From NCBI RefSeq assembly GCF_030813235.1, contig NZ_JAUSUB010000041.1, positions 1 to 39,425 on the forward strand: 39,425 bases of DNA, in the 5' to 3' direction. The position numbers and the translations under genes are program-made. The notes below the pieces were generated by a model. The model was not told the DNA's origin, did no database searches, and was given only the letters and a program-made list of their open reading frames with translations. This DNA is from Cytobacillus purgationiresistens (GTDB taxonomy: Bacteria > Bacillota > Bacilli > Bacillales > Cytobacillaceae). Each line of letters opens with the position of its first letter. Within the stretch, counting starts at the first letter, position 1. Shown piece by piece: positions 32,770 through 39,425 of this stretch.

Positions 32770-33786
32770 ATGTCTAATAATCAAACTGATATTTTTTCAA
32801 TGTTTAACTTGGTAGATGAGTATGCTGAAGAAAAAAGAAAGCAAGAGGAAGCGGAAAAAAAGAAGAAACAAGTGGAAGCGGAAATACAGAAAAAAAAGGC
32901 AGAGGAAGAAAACGCTAAATTTATGGCAGACTTAAAAGAAAAATCTCGAGCAGCACAAGGATCTTCAAATAGTACTGCATCCGAACCTCCTAAAGAGACT
33001 GTGAAAGAGGATTTATTTGACATTAATGAGCAGACCATCATTCGACATTTTGGAGAATCAATTGAAATCACTTCTTATTTTTCTCCAGATGAGATTGCTG
33101 AAGGAATATTAGTTAATAAAAAAGGTGAGAAAGTGCGAGTACCAATCGAAAAGGACATGCTCAGAAAGAGAATGGAAAAGGAGTTTCCAGAGCTAGTAAA
33201 GGAACATACAGATGTAATCTATGAAAGAAAGAAAAACATCGTATTCTTACCAATGAAGGCAAAGAAAAAAGGTTGTAGTGAGGAGAATCTTTCAGTTGAA
33301 AGGTTCTCCATTAATCGAGTAGCTGCCAAAATTCCTTATGAACTTCTTGAAGAATTTGTTAGTGTGGCAAAAAAACTTGCTAATGAATCTTTAGAGATCC
33401 ATGCCGATATTTATTACAATTTCCAAGAAGAAAAATTCTTCTTGGATTTTCCTTTTCAAAGGGTACATAAATATTGGGTTGAAGTCACTGAGAAAGTTGA
33501 ATCTATAGTAGATAGAGTAGGTGATTCAGCAAAAGTAATGGAAATACATTCTCATCATAATATGCTAGCAATCCCTTCATCGTTAGATAATGAATCCGAA
33601 CGCGTGCCAGGAATGGTATATGGGATTGTAGGTGAAGTTAATAATTTCTTTCCTGCCGTTATGACAAGAGTATTTGTATCAGAGGAGTATGGGCATCTTA
33701 TAATTAATCCTAAAATGATTTTTGAAAGTCCTTTTTGTAATGTTGGAGGAATCGATATTAATAGGATAGAGGTTGGACAAAAATGA
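32770..33786 (+). CDS. Ubl-JAMM fusion: ubiquitin-like domain plus JAB/MPN peptidase
   Basis: A 338-residue three-part protein. Residues 15-60 form a Glu/Lys coiled coil. Residues about 112-168 look like a Prok_Ub-type ubiquitin-like domain: a GEKVRV strand, MLRKRMEKEFPELVKEHTDV with the characteristic PEL, a VFLPM strand and a KKKG end (Gly168). Residues 175-325 are a JAB/MPN peptidase with a perfect JAMM motif: His260, Ser261, His262, seven residues, Ser270, Asp273, with an upstream Glu near 209. JAMM proteases remove or mature ubiquitin-like proteins with Zn. The Gly168-Cys169 junction could be a cis-cleavage site. ATG after AGGAGG. It overlaps the E1 gene by four bases. Confidence 0.8.
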   Translation: MSNNQTDIFSMFNLVDEYAEEKRKQEEAEKKKKQVEAEIQKKKAEEENAKFMADLKEKSRAAQGSSNSTASEPPKETVKEDLFDINEQTIIRHFGESIEITSYFSPDEIAEGILVNKKGEKVRVPIEKDMLRKRMEKEFPELVKEHTDVIYERKKNIVFLPMKAKKKGCSEENLSVERFSINRVAAKIPYELLEEFVSVAKKLANESLEIHADIYYNFQEEKFFLDFPFQRVHKYWVEVTEKVESIVDRVGDSAKVMEIHSHHNMLAIPSSLDNESERVPGMVYGIVGEVNNFFPAVMTRVFVSEEYGHLIINPKMIFESPFCNVGGIDINRIEVGQK

Positions 33787-34652
33787 CTATTAACATACTT
33801 GAAAAACAAAGTAGAAGTGAAAATGAATATAACGGGCTTTATCCATTCATCTTACAGTTGGGAGTTGGTGGTACCGGATCTTACTTGGTACAGCATATTG
33901 CTCAACTCTTAGGTACTTCAAAAAAAAGAGCTGCATATGTTATTGCAGATCCGGACACTATAGAAGAAAAAAACCTTGGGAACCAGCTCTTTCTAAGCCA
34001 AGAAGTTGGGTTAAAAAAAGCAGATGTATTGGCTAATCGATATTCAGGCGCGTATGGGCTTGATATAGGATTTTATAGTGACTCATATATAGAATGTATA
34101 GAGAAACTAAAAAGTCTGTTCTCGATGGAGTATATAGACTCTAGTGTCGGTTACAAGTCGCTAGTATTGCCTATAATAATCGGATGTGTGGATAATAATT
34201 TTACTAGAAAGTTATTACATGAGTTTTTTCTTGAAAATAATTGTATATATATTGATGCGGGTATAGAAAGTGTTACTTTACCTAATGTATACCTTAATAG
34301 AAATCAATCAGAGTGGACGAAAGAAGAGCAGCTAGCTTATCAAAATAGTGGCTGGAGCGGACAAGTTGTAACAGGATTGAACTTGAACTTGTTTAAACAA
34401 AACCCTGTAGCATATGAATATCCAGATATTTTAGAGGATGATGATGAAATTAGACCAAGCGAGTTGTCATGTACTGAATTGTCAGCGTCAGAACCTCAGC
34501 GGATTCAAGTAAATAAGTTTGCAGCAATGACAATTATGAATGTATTAAATGAGGTGGTTATTGAAAATACTATTTCTACACATAAAACTGTTTTTCATGT
34601 GAGAAAGGGATATATGCGAAGCACAGGTGTTGAAAATCAACTATTGAGTTGA
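33783..34652 (+). CDS. E1/ThiF-like adenylating enzyme (PRTRC ThiF-type)
   Basis: A 289-residue Ubl-activating enzyme. A Rossmann fold begins with LGVGGTGSYL (GxGGTG, 27-32) for ATP. Asp56 and the DTIEEKNLGNQLF stretch give the acidic and Asn/Gln ligands seen in ThiF/MoeB/E1. IIIGCVDN (131-138) is the second conserved strand. Cys230 in LSCTELSASEPQRIQVNK aligns with the SC-x-L...Q-x-x-x-N stretch of PRTRC ThiF proteins and is the likely catalytic Cys. It would adenylate the Ubl C-terminal Gly and hand it to the E2-like protein. The start ATG overlaps the stop of the fusion gene (ATGA), showing translational coupling. Confidence 0.85.
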   Translation: MTINILEKQSRSENEYNGLYPFILQLGVGGTGSYLVQHIAQLLGTSKKRAAYVIADPDTIEEKNLGNQLFLSQEVGLKKADVLANRYSGAYGLDIGFYSDSYIECIEKLKSLFSMEYIDSSVGYKSLVLPIIIGCVDNNFTRKLLHEFFLENNCIYIDAGIESVTLPNVYLNRNQSEWTKEEQLAYQNSGWSGQVVTGLNLNLFKQNPVAYEYPDILEDDDEIRPSELSCTELSASEPQRIQVNKFAAMTIMNVLNEVVIENTISTHKTVFHVRKGYMRSTGVENQLLS

Positions 34653-34666
34653 GAAAATAAAAATAA

Positions 34667-34702
34667 AAGCTGAGTAACCCTGTTTACTCAGCTTAGCTTT
34701 AT
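34667..34702 (+). terminator. Terminator of the clamp-Ubl operon
   Basis: Perfect 11-bp arms AAGCTGAGTAA (34667-34677) and TTACTCAGCTT (34684-34694) are followed by a T-rich run, 14 bases after the E1-like stop. The remaining gap to 34899 has no recognised gene. Confidence 0.8.
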
Positions 34703-34899
34703 ATTTTGTTGCTAATCCCACATTTAGGTATTATTCCTATGTTGTTTTTTAAGAAATGACTATTTTTTAATTCCCCCTAAGCATTACTCCAAGAAAAGTA
34801 ATAAATTTTAACAAGAAACTCGTAATAACAATCCTTCTTATTACTAATTTTTCACTTATAAACTACATTATTTTTCGATTAGAAATTGGTTGGAAATAC

Positions 34900-35853
34900 C
34901 TATTCCCATCCCCAGTAATGGTCTTCTCCACCATTAGAATTTTCCTTTGTATCTGTAAGTGTTTCGCTATGTTCATTTTCCTTATTAGTTGTTGCCGGAG
35001 GTATTACATCCACTTGTTCATTTTCTTCTTTAGATTTTACAATAGGTTTTTCATTTTGAACTTCCTTTGTCTGCTGGCTATTATCAGGACTTTTATTTGA
35101 AGAAGCTGTTTGATTTTTTTGTAAGTATGTAGTGTGAGGGTTATTAACCTTGTCTTTTACTTGATTCTTTGTATTATGGGTTTTGTTCTCTAGTTCTTGA
35201 ATTTGTTTTTGTGTGGCCAATATTTCTTTTTCTATTAAATGATCAACTTTTGACAACCTTTCGGCAAGTTCAGTTTTAATTAATGGATTTTTTACTTGTT
35301 CAATTAATGATTTCGACCTTTTAAGGAGTTCCTTAGTGGGATTTTTTTCTACATGCTCTAAGCTTATGGTTGCTTGGGATATAGAATTGAATTGATTTTG
35401 TGCTACCTTAAAAGATTTCAATAAGGAATCGTGTAGTCTACTGCTTTTCGATTTAATATTATCAATTCGTGTTTTAACTTCATCTAACTCTCTTTCATCT
35501 ACCCCATCATTCAATATATTATTGTAAGTTAAAGCCTCAACAGCAAATTTAGTATCCAACATATAGCGAACATCATTGAGCTTACTCTTTAGCTCACCCT
35601 GTGGATCTTCTACTTCATTTACCAACTTTTCAGCATCATTCACTTGTTCTTCAGTTAACCCGTCAGATATTGAGCATTGATCATCATTATATAAATTCAT
35701 AACAGCCTGATCAGCTTTAGCATAATTCTCTTTCCTTAACATCTCTTCTCTTTCAGCTTCACGTGCCTGCACATGGTTGTTATATACAAATGAACATGTG
35801 CAAATTAATAAGGCTGCTAGAAAAATGGAGCTGATAATCACTTTTTTATTCAC
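34900..35853 (-). CDS. Membrane-anchored coiled-coil surface protein
   Basis: The GTG at 35853 follows AGGGGTG, giving 317 residues. One N-terminal membrane helix or uncleaved signal (VIISSIFLAALLICTCSFVY) precedes two helical repeats, the first containing AVMNLYNDDQCSISDGLTEE and AEKLVNEVEDPQGELKSKLN. That pattern recalls the three-helix repeats found at the end of some Cry toxins and in Bacillus surface proteins; this is a moderate resemblance only. A long coiled coil (about 175-225) and a disordered Asn/Lys/Glu/Thr-rich tail follow. Probably a surface adhesin or spacer for mating contact. Confidence 0.62.
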   Translation of the reverse strand: MNKKVIISSIFLAALLICTCSFVYNNHVQAREAEREEMLRKENYAKADQAVMNLYNDDQCSISDGLTEEQVNDAEKLVNEVEDPQGELKSKLNDVRYMLDTKFAVEALTYNNILNDGVDERELDEVKTRIDNIKSKSSRLHDSLLKSFKVAQNQFNSISQATISLEHVEKNPTKELLKRSKSLIEQVKNPLIKTELAERLSKVDHLIEKEILATQKQIQELENKTHNTKNQVKDKVNNPHTTYLQKNQTASSNKSPDNSQQTKEVQNEKPIVKSKEENEQVDVIPPATTNKENEHSETLTDTKENSNGGEDHYWGWE

Positions 35854-36020
35854 TTTAAACACCCCTGTGTAGTGGAAATTACCCATGATAGTAATATCGT
35901 ACTTTTTACTATTTTTTAAATATAAATAGCTACGAATATATCGAAAAACACTAAGATAAATGTTTATTTTGTTAAAACAGGCCCGGACAAGTTAAACAGC
36001 TCCAAGGTAGTTGGTATATA

Positions 36021-36878
36021 TTAGGCATTCTGAGGAATAACTACATTCAATTCACTAGCGCTATAATAACGAATTTGTAAAGTAGATAACACATCCTGTG
36101 GAAGTCGCTTATGTACTTTTTGGATGATCCCCTGCTTCTCTTCCTCAAGAATTGTATTGGACAGTGTAAACTGAATTAAATAAAAAAAAGAATCATTATC
36201 TTGCGGTATACTGGATAATTGAATAGAGCCAATCCATTTGGAAACGGAATTTTGAGAAGATGACCAGTTGTATAAATCCCAAAATTCTTGTTCTTCTGTA
36301 ATAAACTCAGCTTGCATATAAACCTGTGGGTTTAGAAAATCTAAATCCATAGGATCCCCTAGTAAAAATTGATGTTCACTAGTTTCATTAAATCCAGAAT
36401 ACCTAGGATCTTCAATAACTGCCTTATAGCAACCATAGATAGAAATATCTTTCCTAATTTGTTTTACCAAGTCAAATACATCACTAAATACTTGGATTAA
36501 TTCAAAGCTTACTTGATGGCCAACATCAGTTTTATACCAATCTTCTACTGAATTACTATAAGTTTGTTCTAAAAGTATTGGTAGTTCATTTCTAATGATC
36601 CCGGGGTTCACAGTCCATATTTTTTCACCAAGTTCCATTTGATCATCTTCAAGAATGGTTTTCATTATAAAGTAACCTTGGAAGAACTGTGATTTGATTA
36701 GTTTTTCAGAACTAACCTCCACTAACAATTTTTGTTCATCATTCTTTGTGAAATTCATTAGTTTCTTTCCATAAAAATGTATAAGGTACTGAATTTCATT
36801 TTGGAAATCGATATCATTATTAAATTTCTCAAGCAAATGGTTATACACAGTGTTATAAGTGGTATCAATTTGGCTCAT
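36021..36878 (-). CDS. Unknown soluble protein, 285 residues
   Basis: The ATG at 36878 has AGGAGAG at a good distance and overlaps the upstream lipoprotein stop by 14 bases; longer in-frame starts lie inside that gene. The protein is rich in Gln, Glu, Tyr and Phe, with helices such as TVYNHLLEKFNNDIDFQNEI and FELIQVFSDVFDLVKQIRKD and a beta-rich end. There is no signal peptide, membrane helix or known motif. Third gene of a coupled trio with the lipoprotein and the 200-residue protein. Confidence 0.6.
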   Translation of the reverse strand: MSQIDTTYNTVYNHLLEKFNNDIDFQNEIQYLIHFYGKKLMNFTKNDEQKLLVEVSSEKLIKSQFFQGYFIMKTILEDDQMELGEKIWTVNPGIIRNELPILLEQTYSNSVEDWYKTDVGHQVSFELIQVFSDVFDLVKQIRKDISIYGCYKAVIEDPRYSGFNETSEHQFLLGDPMDLDFLNPQVYMQAEFITEEQEFWDLYNWSSSQNSVSKWIGSIQLSSIPQDNDSFFYLIQFTLSNTILEEEKQGIIQKVHKRLPQDVLSTLQIRYYSASELNVVIPQNA

Positions 36879-37578
36879 ACTTACTCTCCTCTTGTCGGTA
36901 TTCCATAAATGAAGATACTTCATAAGGTGCTGCTGGGCTATCATCAAGTAGCTTCCAAACATCCCCGTCTTTTTTAATTACCGTAATTGAAAATATTTCC
37001 TCATTATCGCGTGTCGTATATTTACGATAAAAAGTTGCCTCTCCAACTCTATCTTGATAATTCAATTCGGTAATTACATACGATTCAATGGGTTCCCTCA
37101 ATTGTCCAATATAAAGTTCTTGAAGTATTTCAACTGCTTCTAATTGGTTATCATAAATTTTTGGTAATTTTTCTTTGTATTCAGCATGTGCATGCTGCAG
37201 AATATGGTCCAAATATTCTTTGGGTTCAATTTTTTCTGAGTGATATAAATAAAACAGATTCCCTAAATACTGACTTAGTTCTTCTGGGTCCTTATATTCA
37301 TCTTTTCCAGCTGGTATGGACGATTTTAGTTCTTGTTGTTTGTCTAATTTATTTTTAGATAAAGCAGTATGTGCATCTTTAGAGTTCATATTATCTATAG
37401 CTTTTTGTTGTTCAGGGTTTATTAGATTAGTCTCCTCGTTTTTCACAACACTATTTTTTGAGTTTTCCAGCTCTACTTCTTGTATCTTCTCGTCAACCTT
37501 AGAGGACATACACCCTGGAAGAATATGCAGAGTTAACGAAATGGCTATTACAAGTTTAAAAGGGTGTTTAGTAAGCAT
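36865..37578 (-). CDS. Lipoprotein of unknown function
   Basis: The ATG at 37578 follows AGAGGG, giving 237 residues. The signal peptide (LVIAISLTLHI) ends in LPGC, a lipobox, with lipidation expected at Cys22. A Glu/Asn/Lys linker to about residue 80 leads to an external domain with EELSQYLGNLFYLYHSEKIE, then a beta-rich half (REPIESYVITELNYQDRVGE, YTTRDNEEIFSITVIKKDGD) like an NTF2-type or VirB8-like fold. That fold is a guess. It overlaps the genes on both sides, so all three are translated together. Export to the membrane surface fits a role in transfer or cell contact. Confidence 0.68.
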   Translation of the reverse strand: MLTKHPFKLVIAISLTLHILPGCMSSKVDEKIQEVELENSKNSVVKNEETNLINPEQQKAIDNMNSKDAHTALSKNKLDKQQELKSSIPAGKDEYKDPEELSQYLGNLFYLYHSEKIEPKEYLDHILQHAHAEYKEKLPKIYDNQLEAVEILQELYIGQLREPIESYVITELNYQDRVGEATFYRKYTTRDNEEIFSITVIKKDGDVWKLLDDSPAAPYEVSSFMEYRQEESKYEPN

Positions 37579-38170
37579 AATTAGCCCTCTCATCTTCCCA
37601 TTCACTGATTAATAATTTTATAGAGTCTTTCTCTTTATTTGGCAGCATATAACTTAACTCCATAATTTCCTCGATAGATCTATTAAGTTGAATTGCTTTA
37701 AATAATATAGGACTAAACGGGATTATTCTAAAATAGCCTCCTTGTAATAAATCGATTTGAAATTGTTCTTTGAATAAGACTGAAAGTGTATATTGTTGCT
37801 CTATCCCTAAGGTAGTCTGGAGCATTACACCATTTCTAGCTTTCATACCAAATAGACTGATCCACAGTAAATATGTATTAATTCGCAAGTGTTTCGGATT
37901 TAGGTAAGTTACTAGATCATTCATAAGCCACTCCTTTAATATTCTTTCTAACATAATGGATGGCCGTATCTCACATTGATGATTCTGTTGATCGTAATAT
38001 AGGTTTGAATTCAATTGGTATCTATCAATATAGTCTAATAATACTCGTTCCTTTCTTTCTTCTATCGTAAAGGACAGGCTTCTTCCGTCTTTTGATGAGA
38101 GAATATTTGGTTGTGTGATTAAACATGCAATAATAATGTCTTCTAGCCATTTCACTTGATTTTCATTCAA
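37568..38170 (-). CDS. Unknown protein, about 200 residues
   Basis: The frame extends upstream to a GTG at 38206, but that lies within a terminator stem; GGAGGG is followed ten bases later by the TTG at 38170, which is the likely start. The protein is soluble and helical (WLEDIIIACLITQPNILSSK, then SLSFTIEERKERVLLDYIDR) with no known motif. It is the first gene of the coupled trio. It sits behind the terminator at 38200-38238, which would need to be read through or bypassed. Confidence 0.58.
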   Translation of the reverse strand: MNENQVKWLEDIIIACLITQPNILSSKDGRSLSFTIEERKERVLLDYIDRYQLNSNLYYDQQNHQCEIRPSIMLERILKEWLMNDLVTYLNPKHLRINTYLLWISLFGMKARNGVMLQTTLGIEQQYTLSVLFKEQFQIDLLQGGYFRIIPFSPILFKAIQLNRSIEEIMELSYMLPNKEKDSIKLLISEWEDERANYAY

Positions 38171-38199
38171 AAGTAATTTCCCTCCAATCAAAATAAAAA

Positions 38200-38238
38200 A
38201 CCCCACAACGAAAGAAATTAATCTTTTTGTTGTGGGGT
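38200..38238 (-). terminator. Terminator before the 38170 gene trio
   Basis: Arms ACCCCACAAC (38200-38209) and GTTGTGGGGT (38229-38238), with an inner AAAG/CTTT stem. On the minus strand TTTTTTATTTTG follows, then GGAGGG of the next gene. It starts 15 bases after the recombinase-like stop and no promoter separates it from the next gene. Confidence 0.8.
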
Positions 38239-38252
38239 ACGCCCATTCAAAG

Positions 38253-39131
38253 TTAAATTATGTTATTTTCATTATATTCTACTGTTTTAATACGTTCAAG
38301 AGATTCTTGAATAGATTGTGCTGCAGTCTGTATTGTAATACCCATTATCTTTCTTATATCCTCTATGGTTTTATTCTCTTCTTCATAGAGATACTTTATA
38401 TAAGCTAATCTAACATGCTCTGAACGAAAATTCATACCCAAGGCTTCTTTGAGTTGATTTACAAATTCTTTGGTCGAGCCGAATTGCAATGGGACATACT
38501 CCCCTTCCTTTTTTGAAGACATTAGAAAAGGAGTACCTCGCTCATTGGCTCTTGCTATACAAGCATTAATGATATTTTTTTCATCATTTTGGAAAATGAG
38601 AACTTGTTTCAAATTATTCTTTTTATGAATTGTAATCTCTGAAGTGTACTCACTGAAGTGAATGTTATCTGTAGTTATTTTGACTAAGTCCCTCAATCTG
38701 ACACCTTTAATATAGAAAAGGAAAAGTAATTTAGAATAAAGCAATAGACTCGGAGAATTTATGATATCATTTTTTTTAACCAATAGATCCTTATAATTTA
38801 TTATAATTTCCTCTTTAAAGTACTTTTCTGGAATATCGGGGACATATTTGGCCATGAAATCATTAAGAACTTTGCCTATTCTCCACATATAGTCAAACCA
38901 TAACTTAATCATATGGATTTTTCTATTTAGTGTTGATGGTTTTATACCTTCTTTTCTTTCAAACTCAATAAATTCTTTTACATCTTTTGGTAGAATTTCT
39001 GAAGGTTCTACACTCTTTTTATGCTTCTTATCTATAAAACTCAGCATTTTATTAATTAACTTTACTTCTACATAGGTTGTATTGGGACTTATTCCCTTAG
39101 ATAGACGGTGTTCCTCATAACCAAAAGGCAT
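38253..39131 (-). CDS. Tyrosine-recombinase-like protein lacking the nucleophile
   Basis: 292 residues with the two-domain layout of tyrosine recombinases: an N-terminal SAM-like core-binding domain (15-105; IKPSTLNRKIHMIKLWFDYM) and a C-terminal catalytic-type domain (110-280). Arg145 in IKGVRLRDLVKI matches the first catalytic Arg and Lys170/171 lie in the hairpin. But the box II region reads FRSEHVRLAYIKYL, with His239 and Arg241 out of the H-x-x-R register, and the expected Tyr position (IQTAAQSIQESL) has none. It may bind DNA without recombining. ATG after GGGGGAATTAACA. A terminator follows. Confidence 0.68.
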   Translation of the reverse strand: MPFGYEEHRLSKGISPNTTYVEVKLINKMLSFIDKKHKKSVEPSEILPKDVKEFIEFERKEGIKPSTLNRKIHMIKLWFDYMWRIGKVLNDFMAKYVPDIPEKYFKEEIIINYKDLLVKKNDIINSPSLLLYSKLLFLFYIKGVRLRDLVKITTDNIHFSEYTSEITIHKKNNLKQVLIFQNDEKNIINACIARANERGTPFLMSSKKEGEYVPLQFGSTKEFVNQLKEALGMNFRSEHVRLAYIKYLYEEENKTIEDIRKIMGITIQTAAQSIQESLERIKTVEYNENNII

Positions 39132-39209
39132 TGTTAATTCCCCCTTCCAGAAGAAACAATTTTGTGGTTTTATTTTACTTTAAAATATGACAAATGAATA
39201 TAAAAGTTT

Positions 39210-39340
39210 TCAATCTATGACTCCACATGCTCTTAAACTTGTATATTCATCATTATAGGAAACTATTATATGATCAATTAATTCTATACCCATTATCTTA
39301 CCTACTCTTGCAAGCCTTCTTGTTATAATTATATTGGATA
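39210..39340 (-). pseudogene. radC: C-terminal remnant of radC
   Basis: The minus strand from about 39340 to the TGA at 39210-39212 encodes SNIIITRRLARVGKIMGIEL, then IDHIIVSYNDEYTSLRACGV. This fits the end of RadC/JAB-type proteins (T-x-RL-x-x-x-GKIMGIEL-x-DHII). The preceding part with the HxH metal motif is absent because the insertion sequence starts at about 39341. The other side of the IS, at base 88 onward, does not continue the gene, so it was already truncated or a deletion followed insertion. Confidence 0.7.
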
Positions 39341-39425
39341 GGCTACACTTAGTTAGACAGAATTTTTAAGGTCAAGTAGACTACATATAATACTTTCAAG
39401 GAGAATCTACATGACTAAAAGAGAA
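39341..39425 (+). mobile_element. 5' end of an IS3-family-like insertion sequence
   Basis: Bases 39346-39373 match, in inverted orientation, bases 60-87 at the other window edge (about 22 of 28). A promoter-like TATAAT (39385-39390) and AAGGAG lead to an ATG at 39411. The five codons visible, MTKRE, match the usual start of OrfA of IS150-type members of the IS3 family in Bacilli. Together with the transposase 3' end at base 1, this suggests one element cut by the window boundary. Confidence 0.65.

Noticed and set aside
1..39425. tRNA, rRNA or riboswitch genes
   Set aside because: I saw no cloverleaf, rRNA segment or known riboswitch consensus on either strand, though a covariance-model search was not possible.

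Overview
The window looks like most of a low-GC Bacillaceae (Firmicutes) plasmid of about 40 kb. The evidence is strong AT bias, AGGAGG-type ribosome sites, many TTG/GTG starts, a Rep_3-type initiator with an iteron origin, a Gram-positive type IV secretion (T4SS) operon, and accessory genes typical of Bacillus plasmids and phages (YolD, a short ATP-dependent ligase, PrgI, XRE). Both window edges lie inside an IS3-family-like element: the 3' end of a transposase at base 1 and the 5' end of one at base 39425, with matching terminal inverted repeats. The sequence is therefore probably a circular replicon opened at a repeated IS.

Layout. 1-2855: IS end, 20-bp repeats, the initiator (minus strand) and a 12-copy iteron array. 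2856-11561: accessory cargo, namely a nonsense-disrupted gene, an ApeA-like HEPN protein, a small basic peptide, a putative DNA-binding/maintenance protein flanked by repeats, a DNA repair operon (YolD, unknown protein, ATP-dependent DNA ligase), a thermonuclease remnant, a lipoprotein nuclease and two unknown proteins. 11673-24909 (mostly minus): T4SS-like apparatus with VirB2-like pilin, PrgI/VirB3, split VirB4, VirB6-like channel, a transglycosylase/M23 hydrolase, a single-pass membrane protein, and a separate CwlT-like hydrolase carrying a CwlO/PcsB-like coiled coil. Two plus-strand genes (a membrane protein and a three-repeat DNA-binding-like protein) lie between. 25247-28649 (minus): XRE regulator, P-loop-degenerate ParA/CpaE-like protein, DUF4258 protein, Toprim-like primase-related protein. 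28987-34652 (plus): Rad52-family annealing protein, a second DnaN sliding clamp, two unknown proteins, then a ubiquitin-like conjugation cassette (E2-like, Ubl-JAMM fusion, E1/ThiF-like). 34900-39131 (minus): surface coiled-coil protein, two unknown proteins, a lipoprotein and a degenerate tyrosine-recombinase-like protein. A radC remnant is cut by the IS at the right edge.

The most interesting system is the 29-34.7 kb block. It resembles PRTRC plasmid cassettes, but the Ubl is fused to its own JAMM peptidase and the block directly follows a plasmid-encoded sliding clamp and a Rad52 homologue, suggesting protein modification tied to plasmid replication or repair. A second theme is intrinsic terminators directly upstream of the ribosome-binding sites of many genes, which suggests control by transcript read-through or antitermination. 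No relaxase or coupling protein was found, so self-transfer is not established.
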